A DNA stretch of 64,000 nucleotides from Liquorilactobacillus mali KCTC 3596 = DSM 20444. Its GTDB lineage: Bacteria; Bacillota; Bacilli; Lactobacillales; Lactobacillaceae. Shown piece after piece: positions 15,993 to 25,273 of the stretch. Position numbers and translations under genes: made by a program. How positions within the stretch are numbered: position 1 is the first letter of the stretch; every line of letters starts with the position of its first letter. Location: contig NZ_BACP01000046.1 in assembly GCF_000260415.1 (NCBI RefSeq), forward strand, positions 1 through 64,000. The letters are read 5' to 3'. Under the pieces are notes generated by a model that made no database searches, was not told the DNA's origin, and worked only from the letters and a program-made list of their open reading frames with translations.

Positions 15993-18068
15993 ATGAGTAA
16001 AAAGAGGCTTAAGAAGAAAAGGACTTTAAATTATGCTGATGTAATTGTTTCCTTTTTAGTAATCAGTATTATTGGATTAATAATAATACCCTTACCTGCA
16101 ATAGCATTGGATATCCTTATTGTTATTAATTTAGCAGTTGCAATCAATATTTTACTTATTACGTTATTTACTAGGAGCGTCCTAGAATTTACAACTTTCC
16201 CAACATTGTTATTAATTACAACAATGTTCAAGCTTGGTTTAAATATGTCTTCGACCCGTTTAATACTGACAGAAGGTAATGGTGGAAACGTGATTGCTGC
16301 TTTTGCAAATGTTGTAGCGGGCAGCAATTATATAGTTGGTATTATCTTGTTCATAATTATCATGGTTGTTCAATTGGTGGTCGTAACAAATGGTGCAGGT
16401 CGTGTATCAGAGGTTTCTGCGAGATTTACGCTTGATGCAATGCCTGGTAAACAGATGGCAATTGATTCTGATTTAAATTCTGGATTAATAAATGAAGAAA
16501 AAGCTAGAAATCGTAGAAAAGATTTACAAAGAGAAGCTGATTTTTATGGTTCGATGGATGGGGCCAGTAAGTTTGTTAAGGGTGATGCAATAGCTAGCAT
16601 TATGATAACTTTGATAAATCTGATAGCAGGGACCATCATTTTTACTATGAAAGGCGACATGTCAATCACTGACGCATTAGCCCAATTTGGGAAACTGTCA
16701 ATTGGTGATGGACTAGTCAGTGCAATTCCTTCACTATTGATTTCGATTGCATCTGGTATTATAGTCACTCGTTCAGATAACAATAGTTCTTTCGGATTAG
16801 ATATTTCTTCTGATGTTGTAAGATATCCTATTTTATTTAGAATCGTCGGTGTGATTTTACTTGTACTATCAATAGTACCAGGTTTTCCTTTTCTGCCGTT
16901 CCTGTTTATTGGAATAGGCATGTTTGTTGCAAGTATGTTCATTAAGCAAACAGAACAGAAAACAGCAATTAGAAAAAAAGAAGAAGAACAGAAATTAGCA
17001 TTAAAACGCAAGAAAAAAGAACAAGAAGAAGATGAATCGGTTTCTTCCTTTCAGGTTGAACCAATTGCCATTGAGATTGGCTATGGTTTGATCTCATTAG
17101 TAGATAGTACAGTGGACAATAGTTTAATGAGTAGAATAGTTGCTATTCGCAAACAAATTGCCAGAGAACTTGGGATTTTAGTACATCCCGTCAGAATACG
17201 AGATAATTTATATCTTGAATCAAATGACTATTCAATCAGGATCAGGGGAAATGAAGTTGGGACAGGACAGATTTATGCAGACAAATTAATGATTATCAGC
17301 CCTGATGATGAACCGTTTCCGTTCAAGGGTATTCCAACAAAAGAACCAGCGTTTAATATTGACGCAATGTGGATTGATCAAAAAGATAAGGAAACTGCTG
17401 AAATACAGGGATTCACAATCATTGAACCTCTGACGGTAATTGCCACGCATTTAAAGGAAATAATTTCAGGAAATGCGCCAGAATTACTAGGTCGACAAGA
17501 GGTTCAAAAATTACTAGAAGGAATAAAAGATCAAAATAATGTCGTGATAGATGAACTAATACCAGATATTTTACGCCTAGGAGAAGTCGAAAAAGTCTTA
17601 CAAAACTTGCTGGAAGAGAAAATTCCAATCAATGATTTAACAACGATTTTGGAAACGCTGGCGGATTATGGATCGGTTACAAAGGATACAGAAGTATTAA
17701 CTGAGTATGTAAGACAAGCACTAAGGAGAACAATTGCTGCTAAGTATGCTGACGAGCAAAAGAATATTAAGGTGGTAACAATTCATCCAAAGGTAGAGGA
17801 ATTAATTACACAGAGTATTCAAAAAACAGCGACTGGATCATATCCTGTTTTGAAACCAGATTCGGTTAATCAAATTCTGGAAGCTATTAATAAAGTTCAG
17901 CAGGAACTTACACTTAAAAACATCGAGTTTGTAGTATTAACTTCACCTAAGATTAGACTGGCCTTCAGAAAGTTAGTTTCTTTTAACTTTCCTAACATGC
18001 CAATTTTATCTCTAAACGAAGTACCCAATGAGATTTCAATTGAGACTGTGGGAACAATCAATGTTTAA
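15993..18068 (+). CDS. flhA: Flagellar export gate protein FlhA
   Basis: FlhA forms the nonameric export platform that receives substrates and chaperones. It has 691 residues: about eight membrane helices in the first 330, with the conserved FHIPEP-region sequence RFTLDAMPGKQMAIDSDLNSG, a Lys/Glu-rich linker and a cytoplasmic domain with RDNLYLESNDYSIRIRG. The flhF and flhG genes that follow flhA in Bacillus are absent; fliA comes next. Confidence 0.97.
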   Translation: MSKKRLKKKRTLNYADVIVSFLVISIIGLIIIPLPAIALDILIVINLAVAINILLITLFTRSVLEFTTFPTLLLITTMFKLGLNMSSTRLILTEGNGGNVIAAFANVVAGSNYIVGIILFIIIMVVQLVVVTNGAGRVSEVSARFTLDAMPGKQMAIDSDLNSGLINEEKARNRRKDLQREADFYGSMDGASKFVKGDAIASIMITLINLIAGTIIFTMKGDMSITDALAQFGKLSIGDGLVSAIPSLLISIASGIIVTRSDNNSSFGLDISSDVVRYPILFRIVGVILLVLSIVPGFPFLPFLFIGIGMFVASMFIKQTEQKTAIRKKEEEQKLALKRKKKEQEEDESVSSFQVEPIAIEIGYGLISLVDSTVDNSLMSRIVAIRKQIARELGILVHPVRIRDNLYLESNDYSIRIRGNEVGTGQIYADKLMIISPDDEPFPFKGIPTKEPAFNIDAMWIDQKDKETAEIQGFTIIEPLTVIATHLKEIISGNAPELLGRQEVQKLLEGIKDQNNVVIDELIPDILRLGEVEKVLQNLLEEKIPINDLTTILETLADYGSVTKDTEVLTEYVRQALRRTIAAKYADEQKNIKVVTIHPKVEELITQSIQKTATGSYPVLKPDSVNQILEAINKVQQELTLKNIEFVVLTSPKIRLAFRKLVSFNFPNMPILSLNEVPNEISIETVGTINV

Positions 18069-18099
18069 AAATTTTTGATGAAGGGAGTATGGAGATAAT

Positions 18100-18813
18100 A
18101 TGTATGAAACTAGTCCTGAAGATGAAGTTTTGAAATATCTTCCTTTGGTTGAAAAAGTTGCTAAAAGGGTTCCGCTTAAAAGTACTGAGTATGAATACAG
18201 TGACTACTATAATATTGGTGTGATAGGCCTGATTGATGCTTTACACAAGTTTGATGCAGCGAAGAAAGTTCCTTTTGAGAGCTATGCAGCAATCAGAATT
18301 AGAGGTGCAATCATTGATGAAGTTCGGAAGCATTCAAGAATTTCGAGATATAAGATGGTTGCGATTAACGATTTCTACAAGGCAAAACAGCTTCTTGAAC
18401 AAGACCATAAAAGAGAAGTCACTGATAGTGAAATCTGCAAAAATATGGGAATATCTATTACACAACTGAATGAGATATATGAAAACATTCATTATTTGGC
18501 TAGTATTTCCCTCGAAGGCACTATCTTTCCCACAGAAGGAGCAGGTGGGGTTTCACTAGGAGATGTTATTCCTGACAACGATGGAACTAACGCTGAACAG
18601 AAATTAATTGGAGAAGAACGTAAGGCTGCACTTACAAGATGTATACAGAAACTAAATGAACGTGAACAGTTAATTTTGAGTCTGTACTATAAGGAAGAAG
18701 CCACTTTGAAAGAAATTGCTGCTATCTTAGATATCTCAATAGCAAGGGTCTCACAGATTCATGGAAAAGTAATTGCAAAGCTAAAAATATTGATGGAGGA
18801 TGAATTGTCATGA
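18100..18813 (+). CDS. fliA: RNA polymerase sigma-28 factor FliA (SigD)
   Basis: FliA directs transcription of late flagellar genes. The 237-residue protein has region 2 (NIGVIGLIDALHKFDAAKKVPFESYA and RIRGAIIDEVRK), region 3 and region 4 with the helix-turn-helix ATLKEIAAILDISIARVSQI. Its likely targets here are the sites before motA, flgM and fliC, and FlgM (30912) is its anti-sigma factor. The stop overlaps the flgF ATG (ATGA). Confidence 0.96.
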   Translation: MYETSPEDEVLKYLPLVEKVAKRVPLKSTEYEYSDYYNIGVIGLIDALHKFDAAKKVPFESYAAIRIRGAIIDEVRKHSRISRYKMVAINDFYKAKQLLEQDHKREVTDSEICKNMGISITQLNEIYENIHYLASISLEGTIFPTEGAGGVSLGDVIPDNDGTNAEQKLIGEERKAALTRCIQKLNEREQLILSLYYKEEATLKEIAAILDISIARVSQIHGKVIAKLKILMEDELS

Positions 18814-19514
18814 TACGAGGGTTGGATACGATAGAGCAAAGTCTAGATGTTTTACTCAAAAGACAAGAAAATACTAGCGGGAACATCGCTAATGTTAATA
18901 CAACAGGATATCAAGCAAAACAGCTATTTCAATCAACCTTAAAAGAAGTTCAATTTGTGAATCATCAAGGAGGATCAACTGTTTCTGAGGAACAAAATAT
19001 TGGCGGATTCACATTTGGAAATGCCATTGACGGTTCTTATATTGATAGCAGCAAAGGAACGATGAATGAGACTGGAAGAGCAACTGATTTTGCGGTTAAT
19101 AGTGATGGATATTTTACGATTAGAATGAATGATGGCACGCTTGCTTATACAAGAAACGGGAATTTTAAGCTTAATGACCAAAATCAATATGTAACACAAG
19201 AAGGATATCAAGTTGTTGGAGCAAATGGGCAAGCGGTTAGCGCAAGTGATAATCCAGATTTTAGAATAGTGAACATCGCTGATGAGCAACAGCTAACTGA
19301 CGCAGGAAACGGCTATTACACTACCAATCAAAATGTGCAAATTGATGCGAATCCTAATGTGATGCAAGGATACTTGGAACAATCAAATGTTTCAATGTCA
19401 GACGAAATGGTAACGTTGATGCAGACAGGAAGAGAGTTTGAAGCTAATCAAAAGGTTTTGAGTTCAACGAATGAAACGTTAGATAAAGCGGTCAATAGTT
19501 TAGGGAAGGTGTAG
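18810..19514 (+). CDS. flgF: Flagellar distal rod protein FlgF (FlhO-like)
   Basis: A rod/hook family protein of 234 residues with SGNIANVNTTGYQAKQ at the N-terminus, ATDFAVNSDGYFTIRMNDG in the middle and QGYLEQSNVSMSDEMVTLMQTGREFEANQK at the C-terminus. It is one of two adjacent paralogues and corresponds to the FlhO/FlhP pair of Bacillus. Which is FlgF and which FlgG is inferred from order and size. It is translationally coupled to fliA. Confidence 0.88.
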   Translation: MIRGLDTIEQSLDVLLKRQENTSGNIANVNTTGYQAKQLFQSTLKEVQFVNHQGGSTVSEEQNIGGFTFGNAIDGSYIDSSKGTMNETGRATDFAVNSDGYFTIRMNDGTLAYTRNGNFKLNDQNQYVTQEGYQVVGANGQAVSASDNPDFRIVNIADEQQLTDAGNGYYTTNQNVQIDANPNVMQGYLEQSNVSMSDEMVTLMQTGREFEANQKVLSSTNETLDKAVNSLGKV

Positions 19515-19524
19515 GGTGATGTAG

Positions 19525-20292
19525 ATGAATATTTCAGGTATTTTGTCGATTAATAAGTCTGGAATGAATGGTTTACAAAATAATATGGACAACATTGCAA
19601 ATAATATTGCAAATTCAGATACAAGTGGTTACAAGAGCAGAAATACGACTTTTCAAGAATTAGTCAACAATCAAACAACAACTGAAGAAGTAAACCTAAC
19701 CTCTGGAACAACTCTAGGCTTAAATGCAGGAGTGGGTGTTAATGGAGAATCGGTTACCTTTACACAAGGAAGTTTGCAGCAAACTGGGATTACAACTGAT
19801 CTTGCAATACAAGGACAGGGCTTCTTTGGAGTATATGGGCAAGATGGCCAACTATTGTTGACACGTGATGGTAGTTTTAAGCGAGATAGTACTGGACAGT
19901 TGGTGGATGCAAGTGGAAATAAAGTAGCAATTGATGCAACTATACCCGAAACAAATTGGCCAAGCGGTGAATTAAGTGTCGCTAGTGATGGCAGCATAAG
20001 TATTGTGAATAATGGAAACAGCACTGCAGTGGGAAAAATAAGAATGTATTTGCCGCAAAACAATGAAGACTTAGTAAGTGTCGGAAATAATAACTATACC
20101 GTTGCGAATGGTAATCAGTTACAGGTAATGACAAATCCAAATATAAAGCAAGGGTATTTGGAAGATTCAACTGTTGATTTGGCAGACTCCATGACAGACA
20201 TGATTGCGACGCAAAGGGCATACCAGATGAATGCCAAAGCACTTCAGTCAACTGACGATATGTTTGAAGTGATTGACCGCTTAGCCGATTAA
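19525..20292 (+). CDS. flgG: Flagellar distal rod protein FlgG (FlhP-like)
   Basis: The second rod paralogue, 255 residues, with MDNIANNIANSDTSGYKSRN, then DLAIQGQGFFGVYGQDGQ and LLTRDGSF, and the C-terminal TVDLADSMTDMIATQRAYQMNAKALQ helix characteristic of FlgG. It probably forms the distal rod below the hook. The next gene, 23 bases downstream, is not a flagellar structural gene. Confidence 0.9.
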   Translation: MNISGILSINKSGMNGLQNNMDNIANNIANSDTSGYKSRNTTFQELVNNQTTTEEVNLTSGTTLGLNAGVGVNGESVTFTQGSLQQTGITTDLAIQGQGFFGVYGQDGQLLLTRDGSFKRDSTGQLVDASGNKVAIDATIPETNWPSGELSVASDGSISIVNNGNSTAVGKIRMYLPQNNEDLVSVGNNNYTVANGNQLQVMTNPNIKQGYLEDSTVDLADSMTDMIATQRAYQMNAKALQSTDDMFEVIDRLAD

Positions 20293-20315
20293 TATTTCAA
20301 GAGGTGAGACATCAA

Positions 20316-21029
20316 TTGATAGATGTGAGAAAGGTTTCAAAGATATATAAGGGTAACATTCAAGCTTTAAAAAATATCAACTTTTCAATTGAACAGGGTG
20401 AATTTGTCTATGTAATTGGTGCCAGTGGAGCGGGAAAATCAACTTTGCTGAAACTTTTATATCGTGAAGAAGAACAGACTTCTGGAAGTATCAAGATGGG
20501 GAATACTTTTGTTGACCGAATTAACCACAAGCAGCTCTATCTTTTAAGAAGGCAGCTGGGAGTTGTAATGCAAAAAGATCTGTTCTTATCTCAGCGTTCG
20601 GTCTTTGAAAATGTTGCTGTGTGTGTCGAAGCTGTTAGTGGTGCTAATGACAGTGAGGTAACTGTGAGAACAAAGGATGCGCTGGATGTTGCTGGCATAC
20701 TGAATAAGAGTGGTAGAAAAGTCAATGAATTATCAATCGGACAGCAAAAAAGGGTCGCGATTGCTAGAGCAATTGTCAATCATCCATCGATTGTTATAGC
20801 TGATGAACCGACTGCAAACTTGGATTCAAAAGCTGCATTAGAGATAATGAAGCTCTTTTTTAAGATTAATAGCATGGGAACGACAGTGATAATGGCTACG
20901 CATGATAGTACTATGGTAAACACAGTTCGTGAACGAGTACTTGAATTAAGACACGGAGTGTTGATTAGGGACGAACAAGATGGGGGATACACTAGGTATC
21001 CTGATAATAAAGACGTATACATCTGGTGA
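20316..21029 (+). CDS. Orphan ABC transporter ATPase, FtsE-like
   Basis: A 237-residue ABC ATPase with Walker A GASGAGKST near residue 36, a Q-loop (VVMQKDLFL), an unusual signature ELSIGQQKRVAIARA (LSIGQ rather than LSGGQ), Walker B IVIADEPT and the H-loop MATHD. The start MIDVRKVSKIYKGNIQAL and overall pattern are FtsE/LolD-like; TTG at 20316 is chosen for its spacing from AAGAGGTGAG, though GTG 20304 is possible. No permease such as FtsX lies nearby. It lies between flgG and mcp, with a 118-base gap after it. The partner and role are unknown; its location suggests a link to motility or wall insertion. Confidence 0.85.
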   Translation: MIDVRKVSKIYKGNIQALKNINFSIEQGEFVYVIGASGAGKSTLLKLLYREEEQTSGSIKMGNTFVDRINHKQLYLLRRQLGVVMQKDLFLSQRSVFENVAVCVEAVSGANDSEVTVRTKDALDVAGILNKSGRKVNELSIGQQKRVAIARAIVNHPSIVIADEPTANLDSKAALEIMKLFFKINSMGTTVIMATHDSTMVNTVRERVLELRHGVLIRDEQDGGYTRYPDNKDVYIW

Positions 21030-21150
21030 TGAAGTCTTAATAATTTTGATAAATTTCCGATATGAGAAGCATAGAGTTGCGTGAGTTTTTAACCAATCTT
21101 ACTCGAATCTAAATATATGTTGTTCATATCGAAAGGGGTATTAAGTAGTG

Positions 21151-22461
21151 ATGTCCAAAAAAAATTTAAAGAAAGTCCCTAAGAGAACTGCAAAGCTAAG
21201 AATAGGTGCATTGAAACCGATTCTTTTTACTTTGCTTGTGTTAATTGTTGCTTATGTAGCACTGGTCAGCGGGAGTAGCGATACCACAATAAGAGCTAAG
21301 TTTTTTATTTTTGCAGTGGTTATTTTGGTGGTGCACCTGATCCTGTGTATTGTCCTGAACTATACCGCAGCAAGTCCTTACAAGAAAGAGCTTGAATATG
21401 TGCATCAGAAGATCAGCCAAGTAGTTTCAGGAGATTTATCCAGTCTGGATGGCCTGGCGCCATCAAAGAATGATGAACCATTGATCTCCAAAATAAAAGA
21501 TGATGTACACAGTCTTGCAAATGTTTTTATGGCCGTAATCATTGGAATGAAGAGTGAAAGCACGAAAATGAGCGGGATGGCTGGGAATCTTGTTAAGGTC
21601 CTCCAAGACGCAAATAGTTCTGTTGATGGTGTCAAAGCAACGATGGGAAATATTGCAGAAGCTTCGGAATCACAGGCGGCAGAGGCTGAACAAACCTCAA
21701 ATGATATGCAGGAGCTTTCTCAAAAGATAGAGAAAATATATAGTGAAATTGAATTAATGGACGGATATGTTGAAGAATCAAAGGAGACGAATGAAAGTAA
21801 TTCAACCATGATGATTCAAGTGTCAAGTAACTGGGAAGAAGAACGAAAGGCCCAGGCACAATTAGTTACAGAAATGGATGAAATGAATAAAGACATTCAG
21901 AGTATCGGTAACATTGTCGCATTAATTACAGATATTTCTGAACAGACAAATCTTCTAGCACTCAATGCTTCAATTGAAGCGGCAAGAGCAGGAGAAGCAG
22001 GTCGAGGATTTGCAATCGTTGCAGAAGAAGTTAGGAGCCTTGCAGAACAAAGCAGTGAGTCAACTAAGAATATTAGAGAAATAATAACCCTGATAAGAAA
22101 TAAATCGGAACATATGGCCTCCTCTTTGAATACCTCATATGAGAGTGGTGAACAACAAACAAATTATATTGGACAGGCAATTAGCTCAACCGAGCAAATT
22201 TCAGTCATAGTTAAGAAATTTGTTGATAGTATTCAGAAAATCGAGAAAAATGTATCGGCAGTAGTGGAAGAAAAAAATATGGTTGGGCACTCTGTGGAAA
22301 ATATTTCTTCAGCTATCTCTGATACGTCAGCTGGAACGCAAGAAGTAACTGCAAACGTTGAGGAGCTTCAGTTGAATGTTAGAGAATTTGAAAAGAATGT
22401 CAAAGAAATTGAAGATATTGCAGAAGTTCTGAAGTTCCAAGTTGGTAGTTTTAAACTTTAA
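21151..22461 (+). CDS. Methyl-accepting chemotaxis protein with minimal sensor
   Basis: A 436-residue receptor with two membrane helices, about 23-42 ([19 protein letters not shown]) and 51-74, separated by only about ten residues, so there is almost no extracellular ligand domain. A short HAMP-like stretch and a long coiled-coil signalling domain follow, with the hairpin tip [20 protein letters not shown] and [12 protein letters not shown]. It probably reports membrane, cytoplasmic or energy state. It is the only receptor in the window and heads the che block. The start is ATG 21151 or the adjacent GTG 21148. Confidence 0.93.
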   Translation: MSKKNLKKVPKRTAKLRIGALKPILFTLLVLIVAYVALVSGSSDTTIRAKFFIFAVVILVVHLILCIVLNYTAASPYKKELEYVHQKISQVVSGDLSSLDGLAPSKNDEPLISKIKDDVHSLANVFMAVIIGMKSESTKMSGMAGNLVKVLQDANSSVDGVKATMGNIAEASESQAAEAEQTSNDMQELSQKIEKIYSEIELMDGYVEESKETNESNSTMMIQVSSNWEEERKAQAQLVTEMDEMNKDIQSIGNIVALITDISEQTNLLALNASIEAARAGEAGRGFAIVAEEVRSLAEQSSESTKNIREIITLIRNKSEHMASSLNTSYESGEQQTNYIGQAISSTEQISVIVKKFVDSIQKIEKNVSAVVEEKNMVGHSVENISSAISDTSAGTQEVTANVEELQLNVREFEKNVKEIEDIAEVLKFQVGSFKL

Positions 22462-22490
22462 AAAGGTTAATTTAAGGGAGATGGCTTTAG

Positions 22491-22982
22491 ATGGTAGATC
22501 AGTATATTGTATTTAAAAGTCATGAGCAAATGTTTGCATTGCCAGTAAGCATAGTGAAAAGAGTAGTGGAATCTCCGAAATTTATAGTGCTTCCAGAGGT
22601 GCCCGAATACGTTCTGGGAGCGCTGGAATATAACAATACGATGGCACCTATTATTGATTTTAGAGATAAGCTCTTTGGTGAGAAAATTGAAGATAGTCCT
22701 AGTTCGAAGGTAATTCTATGTAATTGGCAAGACAATTCACTAGGATTATTGATTGAAGAGATAGTGGGAATTACAGAATTGACTGAGACAGAGTATGAAG
22801 CTGAAATTGAAAGAGCAAATCTAAAAAGAGGCTATGTGGATAAGTTCTTGAAACTCAAGGATGATATTGTAATTTCAATTGATCTAACGTATCTCTTTGA
22901 TAACAGGCAAGAAGAGCAAATAATAGATGCACTTGAAGAGACTGCACCAGAAGGTACCTTTAATGACAGTGCCAGAGAATGA
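22491..22982 (+). CDS. cheW: Chemotaxis coupling protein CheW (first copy)
   Basis: CheW links receptors to CheA. It has 163 residues with the SH3-like fold pattern: QYIVFKSHEQMFALPVSIVKRVVE at the N-terminus, YVLGALEYNNTMAPIIDFR, and LGLLIEEIVGI. An acidic C-terminal tail of about 20 residues makes it longer than the second CheW (28315). It overlaps cheD by 20 bases. Confidence 0.93.
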   Translation: MVDQYIVFKSHEQMFALPVSIVKRVVESPKFIVLPEVPEYVLGALEYNNTMAPIIDFRDKLFGEKIEDSPSSKVILCNWQDNSLGLLIEEIVGITELTETEYEAEIERANLKRGYVDKFLKLKDDIVISIDLTYLFDNRQEEQIIDALEETAPEGTFNDSARE

Positions 22983-23457
22983 AATAAAAGTTGGAATTGC
23001 AGAGTATAAGTTGGGAATGGAAAATTACAAACTGATAACAGTTGGTTTGGGCTCATGTGTTGGAACGATTGTCTATGATAAAAAGACAAGAATTGGAGGA
23101 TTGAGTCATATAATGCTTCCAGATAGTGTGCCATTTGAAAATAAAGGTGCACTGAATAATTCTAAGTTTGCAAATCTAGCAATTCCAGAGATGGTTGCCA
23201 AAATCAAAAAGAAATCACCTAATGCAGATTTGGTTGCCAAAATCGTTGGTGGTGCAAATATGTTTAACTTCAACAATGGAACTGGATTGAGTATTGGTCA
23301 ACGTAATGTACTGGCTGTTAGAAATTCTTTAGCTAGTTTGAAGATACCAATTATTTCAGAACATGTTGGAGGAAATAGTGGGAGAACAATGGTAGTTGAC
23401 TTGAAAGATTTTAAGACGATGGTACGAATTGTTAACCACGAAATCGTATATATATAG
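22963..23457 (+). CDS. cheD: Chemoreceptor glutamine deamidase CheD
   Basis: CheD deamidates receptor glutamines and, with CheC, forms an adaptation module. The 164-residue protein has the catalytic motif GLGSCVGTIVYD with Cys32, and His49 in GGLSHIMLPDS. The start at 22963 gives the family N-terminus; the open frame extends upstream into cheW. Its presence with cheC (27331) is the Bacillus-type adaptation system. Confidence 0.95.
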   Translation: MTVPENEIKVGIAEYKLGMENYKLITVGLGSCVGTIVYDKKTRIGGLSHIMLPDSVPFENKGALNNSKFANLAIPEMVAKIKKKSPNADLVAKIVGGANMFNFNNGTGLSIGQRNVLAVRNSLASLKIPIISEHVGGNSGRTMVVDLKDFKTMVRIVNHEIVYI

Positions 23458-23470
23458 AAAGACGGATTTT

Positions 23471-24475
23471 ATGAATATTCTAGTTGTTGATGATTCAGCA
23501 TTCATGCGAAAGGTAATTACGGATATTGTTGAAAGGCAAGCTGACTTGCACGTGGCAGACACCGCACGAGATGGTAAACAAGCGGTCGAATTAATTGACC
23601 AAAATAATTACGATTTAGTGCTAATGGATATAGAGATGCCAGTAATGAATGGATTAGAAGCACTTAAAATCATTCGACGTACAAACGATGTTCCAGTAAT
23701 TATTCTGAGTGCATTAAGCAAAAAAGAGAATACAATCGAGGCTTTAGCAACAGGAGCCACTGATTTTGTTGAAAAACCCAAAAAATTAATGAATTTGGAA
23801 AATGAATGGGTAGAGGAATTTGTAACAAAAGTCAGAGGAATTGATGGTGAAGTAAGAAGTAATTCAGGCAATAAAGCGAATCTTTTTGTAAGTGCAAAGA
23901 AGGCTGAAAAGGACTTTAGTACTCTCAAAGCCATAGTTATTGGTGCATCAACAGGCGGACCCAAGACATTGCTTAAAATAATTGGTTCACTAAATACACC
24001 TACAAGGGTACCAATATTAATAGTTCAGCATATGCCTAAGGGGTTTACAACATCATTTGCTGAGAGATTGAATCAGGAAAGTAAAAGTGAAGTTATTGAA
24101 GCAAAAGATGGGATGAAAATCGAGTCTAAAATATATGTTGCTCCAGGAAATTTTCATATGGTAGTTAGAAATGGCAAAATATCCTTAAACCAAGGACCTA
24201 AACAAAACGGAACGAGACCAGCAGTTGATAATTTATTTATTTCGGCGGCAGATGTTTACAAAAATAGGCTTGCGGGAATTATCTTAACCGGTATGGGGAA
24301 AGATGGAACTATTGGTATGAGCAGAATAAAAGACTTTGGTGGTTATACAGTTTCGCAAGATGAAGCAAGTAGTGTTATTTTCGGGATGCCGCGTAGTGCA
24401 ATTGAAGCAGGAGTCGTTGATGAAATTTTAAGCTTAGATGAAGTGTGTCAGAGATTGCAACAGATGATTGGGTGA
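23471..24475 (+). CDS. cheB: Chemotaxis response regulator methylesterase CheB
   Basis: CheB removes methyl groups from receptors when phosphorylated by CheA. It has 334 residues: a receiver domain with the phosphoacceptor Asp53 in LMDIEMPVMNG, a linker, and a methylesterase domain with the nucleophile Ser in GASTGGPKTL, the His in VQHMPKGFT and the Asp in GMGKDGTIGM. The ATG at 23471 starts right at the receiver fold. Confidence 0.96.
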   Translation: MNILVVDDSAFMRKVITDIVERQADLHVADTARDGKQAVELIDQNNYDLVLMDIEMPVMNGLEALKIIRRTNDVPVIILSALSKKENTIEALATGATDFVEKPKKLMNLENEWVEEFVTKVRGIDGEVRSNSGNKANLFVSAKKAEKDFSTLKAIVIGASTGGPKTLLKIIGSLNTPTRVPILIVQHMPKGFTTSFAERLNQESKSEVIEAKDGMKIESKIYVAPGNFHMVVRNGKISLNQGPKQNGTRPAVDNLFISAADVYKNRLAGIILTGMGKDGTIGMSRIKDFGGYTVSQDEASSVIFGMPRSAIEAGVVDEILSLDEVCQRLQQMIG

Positions 24476-24479
24476 GAGA

Positions 24480-25253
24480 ATGGAACAGAATTTTATTTTC
24501 TTCAACAAATGGGTATTAAAAAATGTAGGAATTGATTTAAATAACTATAAAGAAAAACAAATGCAACGCAGGATAACAAATATCATGAATTCCACGGGTG
24601 CAAAAACAGTTGAGGAATATGCGCGCATTCTTGAAAAAAATCGCGATGCATATAACGCATTTGTAAAACATATAACAATAAACGTTACAGATTTTTTTAG
24701 AAATAAAGAAATCTTTGATATATTTGAAAGTTGTTTTATGGAAAAGGTGGTTCTCAAATTTGATCATATAAAAATTTGGAGTGCAGCTTGTTCAACAGGT
24801 GCAGAGCCTTATTCACTAGCAATGATTTTGAATAAGAATAAGGTAAGAAATACTAGTATTCTTGCGACTGATATAGATAATAATGTCCTCACAAAGGCTA
24901 GACAAGGCGAGTATACGAAAGCGGAGTTAACTAATGTGGCTTCTACTGACTTGACGAAGTATTTTAGTGAAATAGAACCCGACAAATACGTTATAAAAAA
25001 TGAAATCAAGAAATACGTTTCTTTTGAAAAACAGGATTTATTGGGCACACAATATCCTAAGAATGTTCAAGTAATAGTTTGTCGCAATGTCACCATTTAT
25101 TTTAAGTTAGAGGCGCGTGATAATGTTTATCGGAAATTTAGCGAATCTCTTAGCAGAGGTGGTCTACTGTTTACGGGTGCAACTGAAACAATTAATGAAC
25201 CTAGTAAGTTCAATCTCGAAAAAGTTGATACTTTTATATATAGAAAAATCTAA
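24480..25253 (+). CDS. cheR: Chemotaxis protein methyltransferase CheR
   Basis: CheR methylates receptor glutamates using S-adenosylmethionine. It has 257 residues with an N-terminal helical domain (QMQRRITNIM), the SAM-binding signature WSAACSTGAEPYSLAM and a C-terminal VIVCRNVTIYF motif, where the usual NV-YF pattern is kept. The ATG at 24480 follows GGGTGAGAG. It forms the methylation cycle with CheB just upstream. Confidence 0.95.
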   Translation: MEQNFIFFNKWVLKNVGIDLNNYKEKQMQRRITNIMNSTGAKTVEEYARILEKNRDAYNAFVKHITINVTDFFRNKEIFDIFESCFMEKVVLKFDHIKIWSAACSTGAEPYSLAMILNKNKVRNTSILATDIDNNVLTKARQGEYTKAELTNVASTDLTKYFSEIEPDKYVIKNEIKKYVSFEKQDLLGTQYPKNVQVIVCRNVTIYFKLEARDNVYRKFSESLSRGGLLFTGATETINEPSKFNLEKVDTFIYRKI

Positions 25254-25273
25254 TGTGGAAGGAGATTTGATTA

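Noticed and set aside
21110-21141. Possible sigma-28 promoter before mcp (TAAA followed by ATCGAAAG)
   Set aside because: Only about five of eight -10 bases match, and it overlaps the ribosome site so transcription would start at the start codon.
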